A stretch of 64,000 nucleotides of DNA from JBGPEQ01 sp050180895 (GCA_050180895.1 JBFXDS010000001.1:248001-312000), one strand, 5' to 3'; numbered from the stretch's first letter, positions 1 to 8,569 are shown. The notes: generated by a model from the sequence alone, not told the origin. Numbers and translations: made by a program.

Positions 1-708
1 CAGCAGCGTCTCCGCGGCGACGAGGCCCCGATCCAGCTCGCCGAGCTCGTCGTTGACGTAGATGCGCAGCGCCTGGAAGGTGCGGGTCGCCGGATCGATG
101 CCGGCGGCGCGGCCGCCGACCGCCTTGCGGACGATCTCGGCCAGCCGCAGTGTGCCGGCGACCGGCGCCTCGCGGCGCGCGGCGACGATGGCGCGGGCGA
201 CGGCGCGGGCGCGCCGCTCCTCGCCGAAGGTGAAGATGATGTCGGCCAGCTCCTGCTCGCTGCGGCCGTTGACCAGGTCGGCGGCGCTCTCGCCCCGGCG
301 CTCCATGCGCATGTCGAGCGGGCCGTCCTGACGGAAGGAGAAGCCGCGCTCGGCGCGGTCGAGCTGCATGGAGGAGACGCCGATGTCGAGGGCGATGCCG
401 TCGCTCGCCGCGACGCCGCGCGCGTTCAGCAGCGCCGCCATCTCGCCGAAGCGGCCGGCGACGAGATGCAGGCGGCCGGCATGGCGCTCGGCCAGCGCCG
501 CGCCGGCGGCGATGGCGTGGGGGTCGCGGTCGATGCCCCAGACCGTGCAGTCGGCGGCCTCGAGCAGGGCGCGCGCATAGCCGCCGGCGCCGAAGGTGCC
601 GTCGACATAGATGCCGCCGCCGCGCGGGTTCAGCACCGCCAGCACCTCGCGCAGCATCACCGGCTGGTGGCCGCCGGGCATGTCGTGGTCGCGGGGCGCG
701 CGGGTCAT
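1..708 (-). CDS. rsmH: 16S rRNA (cytosine-1402-N4)-methyltransferase RsmH (3' end outside window)
   Basis: RsmH (MraW) methylates N4 of C1402 in the 16S rRNA decoding centre using SAM. The 236 visible codons begin with an ATG whose four bases ATGA overlap the mraZ stop, so the two are translationally coupled. The SAM-binding stretch [16 protein letters not shown] follows at about residue 35, then [18 protein letters not shown] and the [20 protein letters not shown] region, all typical of the family. The reading frame leaves the window still open, so about a quarter of a usual 300-residue RsmH is missing. The order mraZ-rsmH is the normal head of the division/cell-wall cluster; ftsL and ftsI would be expected beyond base 1. 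Identification is firm. Confidence 0.96.
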   Translation of the reverse strand, partial: MTRAPRDHDMPGGHQPVMLREVLAVLNPRGGGIYVDGTFGAGGYARALLEAADCTVWGIDRDPHAIAAGAALAERHAGRLHLVAGRFGEMAALLNARGVAASDGIALDIGVSSMQLDRAERGFSFRQDGPLDMRMERRGESAADLVNGRSEQELADIIFTFGEERRARAVARAIVAARREAPVAGTLRLAEIVRKAVGGRAAGIDPATRTFQALRIYVNDELGELDRGLVAAETLL

Positions 709-1166
709 GAGCGTTCGTCCGGCCGCAGGCGCAGGGTGCGGCCCTTCTCGAGGGCGCGGCGGCGCGCCTCGGCCTTGTGGGTTTCGAGCGCGGCCGGCTC
801 CCAGATCTCGAAGAACGGGCCGCGGCCGACGAAGGCGGCGACGCCGTCGATGCCGGCGCGGCTGGCCAGGGACGCCGGCAACACCACCCGCCCTTCGCCG
901 TCGAAGGCGAGCTGCTTAGTGTCGCCGAACAGGGCGGCCGTCAGGTCGTCATGCTCGTCGGAGAGGAAATCGGCCTGGTTCACCTTGCGGCCAAGCTCCT
1001 CGATCCAGTCCATCCCGGCGCACTGGATCGCCGGATATTTCAGCGAGGGCAGGGCGACGATGCCGTTGAAGCTCTGCAGATTGAGCGCGGCGCGAAAGGT
1101 CGCCGGCACGGACACGCGGCCCTTGCTGTCGATCCTGTTCACGAAAGTATCGATGAACAGCGCCAT
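705..1166 (-). CDS. mraZ: Transcriptional regulator MraZ
   Basis: MraZ is an AbrB-fold DNA-binding protein that autorepresses the division/cell-wall cluster. The 153-residue product carries the two diagnostic swapped-hairpin repeats, [13 protein letters not shown] near residue 13 and [12 protein letters not shown] near residue 89. Length is normal for the family. Its stop overlaps the rsmH start (ATGA). About 100 bp upstream lies a phased array of TGGG boxes matching the known MraZ recognition motif, so autoregulation is very likely. A weak AGGGGG-type ribosome-binding site sits somewhat far from the ATG; no better start is visible because the N-terminal motif begins within 15 residues. Confidence 0.96.
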   Translation of the reverse strand: MALFIDTFVNRIDSKGRVSVPATFRAALNLQSFNGIVALPSLKYPAIQCAGMDWIEELGRKVNQADFLSDEHDDLTAALFGDTKQLAFDGEGRVVLPASLASRAGIDGVAAFVGRGPFFEIWEPAALETHKAEARRRALEKGRTLRLRPDERS

Positions 1167-1267
1167 CGGACGTCCGATGTTTCCCCCTGTTGTGCCCGCA
1201 TGCGGCGGGAGGTCCTGCCCGGCTGCGATTCGCAGCGCCGGAACGCGGCCGTTTCACCCCATCATTG

Positions 1268-1331
1268 TGGGATAACATGGGATAACATGGGCGTCAATGG
1301 GAATTCATAGTAAATCTTGGGAATTTCAGGG
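1268..1331 (-). promoter_or_regulatory. MraZ-box array upstream of mraZ
   Basis: On the plus strand TGGG occurs at 1268, 1278, 1288, 1298 and 1318, always on a 10-bp register; the skipped positions 1308 (TAGT) and 1328 (AGGG) are degenerate boxes. MraZ is known to bind TGGGN repeats separated by 5 bp, that is a 10-bp period, in the mra promoter. On the coding strand a TTGACG hexamer (complement of 1292-1297) is followed 16 bp later by TTATCC, a possible promoter buried in the boxes, which would suit repression. The promoter hexamers are inference; the boxes are seen directly. Confidence 0.8.
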
Positions 1332-1483
1332 AGTTAACAACCGATTAACCACGTCTGGTGTGACTCCGGCTCCACGCCCCCAAGAATTCGGCATGGCTTT
1401 GCTCGCGCGATATTTGTTCTACATAAGTTCTGAATTTGCTCCTGCCATTCCTCTATCGCCCGCGGATGGCGGAATCCCGGTGG

Positions 1484-1504
1484 TTTCGCGGCAAGACCGC
1501 GAAA
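1484..1504 (-). terminator. Hairpin just downstream of rnpB, possible terminator
   Basis: Perfect 8-bp arms TTTCGCGG and CCGCGAAA with a 5-nt loop lie 12 bp beyond the 3' helix of rnpB in its direction of transcription. No T-run follows, so it may instead be a processing or transcript-end hairpin. Confidence 0.35.
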
Positions 1505-1515
1505 TGCGGAAAGCA

Positions 1516-1909
<394 letters not shown>

Positions 1910-1939
1910 AGTCCTAGGTAGGCTGCGGACGGCGCGGCG

Positions 1940-2659
1940 TCAATCCGGCGCGACCTGCGCGATCAACGCGGCGAGCAAGCGCCGCGTCTCGCCGTCCAGT
2001 TGGCCATCGAAGCGAGCGGGCCGGAAACGCCGCTGAAACGCCGACAGCGCCTGGCGTGTCGTCTGATCGGGGAGGCCGGTCACTACGACGCCATAGCCGA
2101 AGCGGGCGAGTTGGCTCTGGACGTCGGCAACGGCATGCGGCGTGCGTGCCGGGCCGGGATCGGGAAAGCCGAGCGGCAGCGGCCACACGCCGATGCCGGC
2201 GCGCGCCATGCGCTGCCAGTCGAACAGCTCGCCGGGGTCGACCTTGCGGGCCGGCGCCACGTCGGAATGGCCGAGCACGCGGCGCGGCGGGATGGGGTGG
2301 CGCGCCAGGATGCCCCGCGCGAGGTCTTCGAGCGCGCGCATCTGCGCCTCGGGGAACGGCCGGTAGCCGCAGCTGTGTCCGGGATTGACCAACTCGATGC
2401 CGATCGAGCGGCTGTTGATGTCGCGTGCGCCCGCCCAGGAGCTCAACCCTGCGTGCCAGGCGCGCCGCCGCTCCGGCACCAGGCGATAGATCGTGCCGTC
2501 CTCGTCGATGCAGTAGTGCGCGCTGACCCGCGCCGCCAGGTCGGTGAGGCGGGACAGCGCCGCTTCGGCGCTGAGCATGTCCGTGTAGTGCAGCAGCAGG
2601 ATATCGACCGGCTGGCCCGCGGGCCGCGCATCGTGATTGGGCGAAGGACGGTCGATCAT
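1940..2659 (-). CDS. N-acetylmuramoyl-L-alanine amidase (AmpD-like, with peptidoglycan-binding domain)
   Basis: This zinc amidase cleaves the MurNAc-L-Ala bond of peptidoglycan or recycled anhydro-muropeptides. An Amidase_2 domain covers about residues 1-150: LLLHYT supplies the first zinc His (H24), and LGHSDVAPARKVDPG supplies H131 and D141, matching the AmpD ligand set. A C-terminal peptidoglycan-binding helical domain follows (DVQSQLARFGYGV to LDGETRRLLAAL). I start at the ATG of MIDRPSPNHDARP because homologues begin this way; another ATG nine codons upstream at 2686 is possible, and neither has a clear ribosome-binding site. No signal peptide is seen, so a cytoplasmic recycling role is likely. 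Confidence 0.9.
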   Translation of the reverse strand: MIDRPSPNHDARPAGQPVDILLLHYTDMLSAEAALSRLTDLAARVSAHYCIDEDGTIYRLVPERRRAWHAGLSSWAGARDINSRSIGIELVNPGHSCGYRPFPEAQMRALEDLARGILARHPIPPRRVLGHSDVAPARKVDPGELFDWQRMARAGIGVWPLPLGFPDPGPARTPHAVADVQSQLARFGYGVVVTGLPDQTTRQALSAFQRRFRPARFDGQLDGETRRLLAALIAQVAPD

Positions 2660-2747
2660 CGCGCGCGGACCGCGATTGCGGGGCATCGGCGCTTGGGTCC
2701 GTTGGGACCTAAGCGCTTCGGGAATGGATGCGTCGCATGCCCGCCTG

Positions 2748-2829
2748 TGCGTCCTTCGACAGGCTCAGGATGAGGGAAAATCTTCATGGCACAAAGAAAT
2801 ACCTCATCCTGAGCCTGTCGAAGGACGCA
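2748..2829. repeat. Palindromic intergenic element, copy A
   Basis: Long inverted repeat: TGCGTCCTTCGACAGGCTCA in the left arm is matched by its complement ending at 2829, with CAGGATGAGG/CCTCATCCTG extending the stem and a loop of about 25 nt. It lies between two genes on the minus strand. It is one of six copies in the window (see 7426, 20705, 21508, 23295, 25698). Its arms carry the AGG/CCT variant at the variable position. Confidence 0.93.
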
Positions 2830-2889
2830 GGATGCTGGTCCAAGTCTCCCGTCCGAGACAAGCAAGGCGATCCGGTTCAATGACACACT

Positions 2890-4932
2890 TTATATCGCGA
2901 TGCCCAGCCGCAGCCCGTCGTAGATGGCGGCGTGGATGTTGCGCGAGGAGACGGCGTCGCCGATGCGGAAGAGCCGGTAGGCGCCGCCGGGGTTGCGCGC
3001 CGTCTCCTGCGGGCGGCCGGCGACGAAGGCGCCGTAGTCGAGCTCGCCGCGGTTGCGCGAGCCGTCCTTGAGCGCGAAGTAGAGCTCGTCGAGCGGCAGG
3101 GTGCCGTGCTCGACCACCACCTGGTCGACGATGCGGGTTTCCGTGCGCGGGCCGTAGTCGCCGCCGAGGACGGCAGCCAGCCGGTTGCCCTGGCGCCGCA
3201 CGGCGAGCAGGCGCGTGTTGATGGTGATGCGCACGCCATGGGCATGGAAGGCCTCGGCGTAGGGCACGTGGTTGAGGCCGCCGATGTCCGGCGCGAAGAA
3301 GCGCTCGGGCGTCACGACCTCCAGCTTCGTGCCGGCCTCTGCCAGGGCCTCGGCCGCCTGCAGGCCGGGATGGGCGCCGTTGTCGTCGAACAGCAGCGTC
3401 TCGGCCGCGGGCTTGGCGTCGCCGGTCAGGATGTCCCAGCTCGCCGTCACCAAGTCGGCGCCGTCCTCGACCACGGCGCTGTTGGGCAGGCCGCCGGTGG
3501 CGATGATGACGACGTCGGGGTTCTCCGCCAGGACGTCCGACGCCTCGGCGAGCGTGTTGAACCGCATGTCGACGCCGAGGCGGCGCAGCTGCGCCATGCG
3601 CCAGTCGACGATGCCGATCAGCTCGCGCCTGCGTTTCGAGCGCGCGGCGAGGCGCACCTGCCCGCCGGGCTGGTCCGCGGCCTCGAACAGGACGACGGCG
3701 TGGCCGCGCTCGGCCGTGACGCGGGCCGCCTCCAGCCCGCCGGGACCGGCGCCGACCACCACGACCTTGCGCGCCGGGCCGTCGCCGCGGCGGACGACAT
3801 GCGGCATGCTCGCCTCGCGGCCGGTTGCGGGATTGTGGATGCAGAGCGCCTCGCGCCCCTCGTAGATGCGGTCGAGGCAGTAGCTGGCGCCGACGCAGGG
3901 ACGGATCTCGTCCTCGCGGCCCTCGGCGACCAGGCGCGCGATGTGCGGGTCGGCGATGTGGGCGCGGGTCATGCCGACCATGTCGAGCTTGCCCGTGGCG
4001 ACGGCGTGCCGCGCCGTCGCCACGTCGTTGATGCGGGCGGCGTGGAAGACCGGGAGCTGCGTCGCCGTCTTCACCTCGCCGGCGAAATCGAGATGCGGCG
4101 CCGCCGGCATGCCGTGGATGGGGATCACGCGCAAGAGGGCGGCGTCGCGCTCGATATGGCCGCGGATGACGTTGAGGAAATCGACCTGTCCCGTGGCGAC
4201 GAGCCGGCGCGTGATCTCCAGGCCCTGCGCCTTGGTCAAGCCTTGCTCCCAGTCCTCGTCGACGACCAGGCGCAGGCCGAGGATATAGTCGGGGCCGATG
4301 CGCGCGCGGATGGCGTCGAGCACGCGGACGGTGAAGCGCAGGCGGTTGTCGAGCGAGCCGCCATAGTCGTCGGTGCGCCTGTTGGTGGCCGGCGACCAGA
4401 ACTGGTCGAGCAGGTGGCCGTAGCATTCGAGCTCGAAGCCGTCGAGGCCGGCCGCCTGCATGCGCTCGGCGGCGTCGGCATAGGCGGCGACGATGCGGTC
4501 GAGGTCCCAGTCCTCGGCCTCCTTGGGGAAGGCGCGATGCGCCGGCTCGCGCACCGGCGAGGGCGCCAGCACCGGCAGCCAGTCGGAATGGTTCCAGTTC
4601 GTGCGCCGGCCGAGATGGGTGAGCTGGATCATCACCGCGCAGCCCTCTTCGTGGCAGTCGTCGGTCAGCCGCTTCAGCCACGGCACGATCTCGTCCTTGT
4701 AGGCGTGCAGGTTGCCGAAGGCGGGCGGCGAGTCGACGGCGACGATGGCCGAGCCCGCCGTCATGGTGAGGGCGATGCCGCCCTTGGCCTTCTCCAGGTG
4801 ATAGAGCCGATAGCGGTCCTTGGGCATGCCGTCTTCGGTGTAGTTCGGCTCGTGTGCCGTGCTCATGATCCGGTTCCGGAGCGTGAGATGCTTGAGCCGG
4901 TAGGGCTGGAGGAGGGGGTCTTTCGTGGCCAT
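2890..4932 (-). CDS. NADH:flavin oxidoreductase, old yellow enzyme / TMADH-type (N-methyl amine demethylase-like)
   Basis: The 680-residue product has an N-terminal FMN TIM barrel (LKHLTLRNRIM, GFELECYGHLLDQFWSP with the NxRxDxYGG-type motif TNRRTDDYGG), a cysteine-containing Fe-S region (C346, C352, C364), and a C-terminal Rossmann half beginning VVVVGAGPGG at about residue 391. This architecture is shared by trimethylamine dehydrogenase, 2,4-dienoyl-CoA reductase and the demethylases of N-methylproline and dimethylglycine; the segment CVGASYCLDRIY resembles the last group from memory. The position equivalent to the second Fe-S cysteine is Ala349. The start MATKDPLL fits the family N-terminus; another ATG 19 codons upstream is less likely. 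The substrate is inferred only. Confidence 0.85.
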   Translation of the reverse strand: MATKDPLLQPYRLKHLTLRNRIMSTAHEPNYTEDGMPKDRYRLYHLEKAKGGIALTMTAGSAIVAVDSPPAFGNLHAYKDEIVPWLKRLTDDCHEEGCAVMIQLTHLGRRTNWNHSDWLPVLAPSPVREPAHRAFPKEAEDWDLDRIVAAYADAAERMQAAGLDGFELECYGHLLDQFWSPATNRRTDDYGGSLDNRLRFTVRVLDAIRARIGPDYILGLRLVVDEDWEQGLTKAQGLEITRRLVATGQVDFLNVIRGHIERDAALLRVIPIHGMPAAPHLDFAGEVKTATQLPVFHAARINDVATARHAVATGKLDMVGMTRAHIADPHIARLVAEGREDEIRPCVGASYCLDRIYEGREALCIHNPATGREASMPHVVRRGDGPARKVVVVGAGPGGLEAARVTAERGHAVVLFEAADQPGGQVRLAARSKRRRELIGIVDWRMAQLRRLGVDMRFNTLAEASDVLAENPDVVIIATGGLPNSAVVEDGADLVTASWDILTGDAKPAAETLLFDDNGAHPGLQAAEALAEAGTKLEVVTPERFFAPDIGGLNHVPYAEAFHAHGVRITINTRLLAVRRQGNRLAAVLGGDYGPRTETRIVDQVVVEHGTLPLDELYFALKDGSRNRGELDYGAFVAGRPQETARNPGGAYRLFRIGDAVSSRNIHAAIYDGLRLGIAI

Positions 4933-5066
4933 TTCTGCTTGTCCAAGCGAGCAATGACGGACGATGGCAGCCGAACGCCATGTGATCAAGATGCCGAAAG
5001 CCGGTGCTTGACCCCTTGCGGAAGCATACCTACGCTCGCTGCACGAACTGTGTTTGGAGAGGTCTG

Positions 5067-5297
5067 ATGCCTCGTTCGGTTGCCGACCTGGAGCGCGAAA
5101 TCCGGGATCTTTCGGTCCAGGAGAGAGCGCGACTGGCCGCCTTTATTCTCGCGTCATTGGACGAGATTGAAGATGAAGGCGTCGAGGATGCTTGGGCGCG
5201 TGAGATCGAGGAACGTGTGACGGCATATGAACGAGGTGAGGTCGTCCCAGTTCCCGCGGACGATGTGCTCGCGGAGGCTCGCCGGCGGAAGAAGTGA
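5067..5297 (+). CDS. Antitoxin of a ParE-type module (addiction-module component family)
   Basis: The 76-residue acidic protein starts VADLEREIRDLSVQERARLAAFILASLDE and ends DVLAEARRRKK, the layout of the short unstable-antitoxin family in which an N-terminal helical part is followed by a toxin-wrapping tail. The ATG at 5067 is preceded by GAGAGGT, a good ribosome-binding site; the longer frame to 5004 lacks one. The stop overlaps the GTG of the toxin gene (GTGA), the classical antitoxin-first arrangement. The protein is expected to neutralise the downstream toxin and to autoregulate the pair. Assignment rests on pattern and on the partner gene. Confidence 0.82.
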   Translation: MPRSVADLEREIRDLSVQERARLAAFILASLDEIEDEGVEDAWAREIEERVTAYERGEVVPVPADDVLAEARRRKK

Positions 5298-5587
5298 GGC
5301 CGAGCCAGTTTCTTCCGGCAGCCCGCGCAGAGCTGCTGGAAGCTCAATCCTACTATGATGAGGTATGGCCTGGTCTCGGCGCGGATTTTGTTGCGGAAGT
5401 CGAACGAGTTCTGCAACTTCTTCGACAGCGGCCGGCGCTTGGCGCTCCGGGATCTGCGCATACCCGCCGATTCAGCCTTCGTCGGTTCCCGTACTCGGTT
5501 GTGTACCTGGTCGAGTCAGAGAAGCTGACGGTCGTTGCCCTGGCGCACCATCGACGTCGCCCCGACTATTGGCGACGACGGCTCTAG
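5294..5587 (+). CDS. ParE/RelE-family toxin
   Basis: The 97-residue product begins at a GTG overlapping the antitoxin stop. It shows the ParE/RelE layout: N-terminal FLPAARAELLEAQSYYDEVWPGLGADF, then two basic strands RRFSLRRFPYSVVYLVESE, and the C-terminal VVALAHHRRRPDYWRRR, which is the signature end of ParE toxins (AHxxRxPxYW). ParE members act on gyrase and RelE members on ribosome-bound mRNA; the H..R.P.YW ending favours the ParE branch. The gene is complete, with no sign of decay, and converges with the permease gene ending at 5618. Confidence 0.85.
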   Translation: MRPSQFLPAARAELLEAQSYYDEVWPGLGADFVAEVERVLQLLRQRPALGAPGSAHTRRFSLRRFPYSVVYLVESEKLTVVALAHHRRRPDYWRRRL

Positions 5588-5617
5588 ATCTACGGCACGG
5601 CAAGGGGCGCCTCGTCC

Positions 5618-6499
5618 CTAAAGCCCCGCCCGGGTCGAGGGCGCGATGACGCGGGGGCGGCGGATGGTGATGATGGCGACGCCGAGAATCGTGCAGGCGC
5701 CGCCGAGGATCATCAGCCAGGTCAGGCGGTCGTCGAAGAAGACGACGCCGGAGAGCACGCCGAAGAGCGGCACCAGCAGGGTGAACGGCATCACCTGGTT
5801 GACCGAGAAGCGGCGCATCATCCGGTACCAGACGGCGTAGCCGAAGATGGTGACCAGCAGCGCCTGGAAGGCGATCGAGGCCCACAGCCGCCAGTCGGCG
5901 GCGGCGATCGCCGCCAGCTGACCGTCCTCCACCGCCCAGGACAGCAGCGCCAGCTGCGGCGCCGCCAGCAATGCGACCCAGCCGTTGAGGGAGAGCACGT
6001 CCACGTCGTCGCCGATATGCTTGATCTGGATGTTGGCCCCGGCCCAGGTGCAGGCGGCGGCGATGACCAGGAGCAGCGGCAGCAGGTTGCCGGCCAGCCG
6101 CGGCTCGCCGGCGATCAGCACGACGCCGGCGAAGGCGATGGCCATGCCGGTGAGACGCCGCCAGCGCAGCTTCTCGTCGAAGAAGATCGCCGCCAGGATG
6201 GCCGCGAACGGCACCTGCAGCTGGATGGCGATGGAGGCCGTCGACACGTCGAGGCCGCGCATGCCCGTGAACATCAGGCTGAAATGGACGACGCCGAGAA
6301 GGATAGACAGCCCGACGAGCTCGGCCATGCGCCGCCGCGGCCATTTCAGCCACGGCAGGAGCAGCAGGCCCACCACGGCGAAACGCAGCGCCACGAAGGC
6401 GATCGCCGGCATCAGGTTGAGGCCGGTCTTGACCACCGCGAAATTGACGCCCCAGACGACGGTGACGACGAGCAGGGCACCGATCATCGGGAGCGTCAT
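5618..6499 (-). CDS. DMT-superfamily transporter (EamA family)
   Basis: The 293-residue inner-membrane protein has about ten hydrophobic segments in two repeated halves, as expected for EamA carriers that export amino acids or other metabolites. Recognisable features are VVTVVWGVNFAVVKTGL at the N-terminus, FVALRFAVVGLLLLPWL, the end of the first repeat AFAGVVLIAGEP, and the second repeat from AAACTWAGANIQIKHIG to ILGVAIITIRRP. The start at 6499 is the first in-frame ATG before the first membrane segment; the long upstream open frame runs through the neighbouring gene and is not coding. The substrate cannot be told. Confidence 0.87.
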   Translation of the reverse strand: MTLPMIGALLVVTVVWGVNFAVVKTGLNLMPAIAFVALRFAVVGLLLLPWLKWPRRRMAELVGLSILLGVVHFSLMFTGMRGLDVSTASIAIQLQVPFAAILAAIFFDEKLRWRRLTGMAIAFAGVVLIAGEPRLAGNLLPLLLVIAAACTWAGANIQIKHIGDDVDVLSLNGWVALLAAPQLALLSWAVEDGQLAAIAAADWRLWASIAFQALLVTIFGYAVWYRMMRRFSVNQVMPFTLLVPLFGVLSGVVFFDDRLTWLMILGGACTILGVAIITIRRPRVIAPSTRAGL

Positions 6500-6549
6500 A
6501 TGCGGCCGCGCCGGTACGACGGCGGCGGAGTCAGGTCCTGCCGCGGACG

Positions 6550-7317
6550 TCAATTGATGTTCCGTTCCCTGGAGATGCGGTCCCAGGCGGCATTGATGGT
6601 CGCCAGCTTCTCGTTGGCGACGTCGATGAACTCCTTCGGCACGCCCTTGGCGATCAGCCGGTCCGGATGGTGTTCGCGCACCAGCTTGCGGTAGGCCAGC
6701 TTGATCTCGCTGTCGGTCATGCCGCGGCCGACGCCGAGAATCTCGTAGGGATCGGCCTTGTCCGGTCCCAGGTGCTCGGCGCGGATGCGTTCGAAGTCGC
6801 GCTCGCCGAAGCCGAAGATGCCGGCGACCTTCTTCAGATAGTCGAGCTCTTCGGCAGGGACGCGGCCGTCGGCCTTGGCGATGTGGAAGAGTCCGTCGAG
6901 CAGCTCCTCGAGCACCGGGCGCTGGTTGCGGAACATATGCGCGATCTGCCCGGCATAGGCCTCGAATCCGAGCGGCGATTTCCGGGCCTGGTCGAAGATG
7001 CGGCCGACGTTCTTCATTTCCTCGTCGGGAATCCGGAAGACCTGCTTGAAGGCGTCGATCTCGTCGCGCGTGACGGTGCCGTCGGCCTTGGCCATCTTCG
7101 CGCCGAGCGCGATCACCGCGATGGTGAAGGCGACCTGCCTGGTCGTCGCCCGCGGATCGAAGCCGTCGATCTGCGGCGCCGCTTCGCCCTGGATGCTGCG
7201 CCGGCCGGCCATTCGGCCGATAGCATGGCCGGCCGCGGCGCCCAGCAGCGCACCGAGCGGCCCACCCAGAGCGATGAAGCCTGCGGCCCCGCCCAGAATT
7301 GCACCCAGGATGCTCAT
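6550..7317 (-). CDS. TerB- and DnaJ-domain protein (DjlA-like co-chaperone)
   Basis: The 255-residue protein starts with a glycine-rich hydrophobic segment (MSILGAILGGAAGFIALGG), then a TerB-like helical domain (about residues 65-180, with AKADGTVTRDEIDAF and a second acidic site AKADGRVPAEELDYL), and ends with a J domain from about residue 190 (DPYEILGVGRGMTDSEIKLAYRKLV) containing the HPD tripeptide in REHHPDRL. This is the DjlA order, so it probably stimulates DnaK at the membrane. I take the ATG at 7317 because the hydrophobic segment starts there; an upstream ATG at 7389 would add 24 unusual residues. It is followed on the same strand, after 50 bp, by the DMT permease gene. Confidence 0.88.
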   Translation of the reverse strand: MSILGAILGGAAGFIALGGPLGALLGAAAGHAIGRMAGRRSIQGEAAPQIDGFDPRATTRQVAFTIAVIALGAKMAKADGTVTRDEIDAFKQVFRIPDEEMKNVGRIFDQARKSPLGFEAYAGQIAHMFRNQRPVLEELLDGLFHIAKADGRVPAEELDYLKKVAGIFGFGERDFERIRAEHLGPDKADPYEILGVGRGMTDSEIKLAYRKLVREHHPDRLIAKGVPKEFIDVANEKLATINAAWDRISRERNIN

Positions 7318-7425
7318 GGTCTGCGTCGCCTGCGTCGAGTTCGGATGGAGCGGCAGCCGAGTTTGCGGCCCGGAAGGGCGATTCAGCAATTAAACGCTTT
7401 CTACACGCGGCCGGAACTAGCGTGG

Positions 7426-7508
7426 TGCGTCCTTCGACCAGCTCAGGATGAGGGTCTCTCTTGGTGCCACCAAGATTGCCTCTCATCCTGAGCTGGTCGA
7501 AGGACGCA
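7426..7508. repeat. Palindromic intergenic element, copy B
   Basis: Same element as at 2748, here with CAG in the left arm and CTG in the right arm at the variable site (GACCAGCTC with GAGCTGGTC), so pairing is kept. The loop region holds TTGGTGCCACCAA, a short inner hairpin. It sits between divergent genes, upstream of the thiamin promoter. Confidence 0.93.
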
Positions 7509-7585
7509 TTGTCGTCATGCCAGCCGAACGAGTCGCGCCTTGCTCCAGCAGGCTAGGCGATCTGGCCCAGGACGCAAGGGCGCGA

Positions 7586-7613
7586 TTGACATCGGCGGCC
7601 CCGTCACTACCTT
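7586..7613 (+). promoter_or_regulatory. Probable sigma-70-type promoter of the thi operon
   Basis: A perfect TTGACA at 7586-7591 is followed after 16 bp by TACCTT at 7608-7613, a partial match to the -10 consensus. It lies immediately upstream of the TPP riboswitch, where the promoter must be if the aptamer is in the 5' leader. Placement is inference from the hexamers and context. Confidence 0.5.
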
Positions 7614-7626
7614 GAAAAGGTGAATG

Positions 7627-7706
7627 ACACGGGGTGTCCGCCACAGGCGGGCTGAGATCACACCCGTTGAACCTGATCTGGGTAATGCCAGCGAAGGGAG
7701 CCGTCG
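7627..7706 (+). promoter_or_regulatory. TPP riboswitch (THI element)
   Basis: The leader contains the ordered THI-box blocks: CACGGGGTG, GGGCTGAGATCACACCCG, TTGAACCTGATCTGGGTAAT, GCCAGCGAAGGGAG, with ACGG (7629) and CCGT (7701) able to close P1. These are the conserved pyrimidine- and pyrophosphate-sensor arms. It lies 70 bp before thiM, so TPP should repress the salvage operon, most likely by blocking translation or by a downstream hairpin; no clear T-tract terminator is visible between the aptamer and thiM. Confidence 0.93.
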
Positions 7707-7774
7707 TCGCATGAGCGTTTCTTCCCGCCCCTGCCGATCCGTCCGGGTGGCTCCCGCAGCGATGAGGGAGCCTT

Positions 7775-8569
7775 ATGACCGACCGCGACGTCTGGCGGAC
7801 GCTGTCCGCCGCTAGGGCCGCGCGCCCGCTCGTCCACAACATCACCAACTACGTGGTGATGAACAGCACGGCCAACGCGCTGCTGGCGTTCGGCGCCTCG
7901 CCGGCCATGGCGCACGCGGCCGAGGAGGTGGAGGAATTCGTCGACCTGGCGCAGGCGCTGGTCGTCAACATCGGCACCCTGTCGCCGCCCTGGGTGGCGG
8001 CGATGAAGCTGGCCGCCTCCCGGGCCGCGGCTTGCGGCCGGCCCTGGGTGCTCGATCCCGTCGGCGCCGGGGCGACGACCTACCGTAGCGCCGTCGCCGG
8101 CGATCTCGCCGGGCGCAAGCCGGCCGTGATCCGCGGCAACGCCTCGGAGATCCTCAGCCTGGCCGGCGCCGCGGCGGACGCCACGCGCGGCGTCGATTCG
8201 ACCCAGGCCGCGGAGGCGGCGCTGGAGGCGGCCCGCGCCCTCGCGCGGCGCACCGGCGCCGTGGTCGCCGTCACCGGCGCCGTCGACTATGTCACGGACG
8301 GGGAGCGCACCGCGGCCTGTCACAACGGCCATCCGCTGATGACGCGGGTGACGGGGATGGGCTGCACGGCCAGCGCGCTGGTCGGCGCCTGCCTCGCCGT
8401 CGAGCCCGATCCGCTGACCGCGGCGCTGCACGGACTGGCCATCCTCGGCGTCGCCGGCGAGCTGGCGGCGGAGCATGCGAGCGGGCCGGGAACGCTGCAG
8501 GTCGATCTCTACGATGTCCTGGCGAACCTCGACCGCGAGACCCTCGAGCGGCGGGTGCGGTTGCAATGA
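7775..8569 (+). CDS. thiM: Hydroxyethylthiazole kinase
   Basis: ThiM phosphorylates the thiazole alcohol HET, salvaging the thiazole half of thiamin. The 264-residue product has the family N-terminus PLVHNITNYVVMNSTANALLAFGASPAM, the WVLDPVGAGAT substrate-site block near residue 90, VIRGNASEI, and the anion-hole/catalytic VTGMGCTASALVGA near residue 190. Length and all motifs are normal. It is the first gene after the TPP riboswitch and its stop overlaps the thiE start by four bases (ATGA). Confidence 0.96.
   Translation: MTDRDVWRTLSAARAARPLVHNITNYVVMNSTANALLAFGASPAMAHAAEEVEEFVDLAQALVVNIGTLSPPWVAAMKLAASRAAACGRPWVLDPVGAGATTYRSAVAGDLAGRKPAVIRGNASEILSLAGAAADATRGVDSTQAAEAALEAARALARRTGAVVAVTGAVDYVTDGERTAACHNGHPLMTRVTGMGCTASALVGACLAVEPDPLTAALHGLAILGVAGELAAEHASGPGTLQVDLYDVLANLDRETLERRVRLQ

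Noticed and set aside
2932..5067. Long open frame on the plus strand across the flavoprotein gene
   Set aside because: It is antisense to a protein with complete flavin, cysteine and Rossmann motifs; its own product is of low complexity (Ala/Gly/Asp/His) without a family.
5618..7486. Fusion of the DnaJ-type region and permease as one 622-residue protein
   Set aside because: The upstream part of this frame is out of frame with the TerB-DnaJ gene; the permease has its own ATG at 6499.
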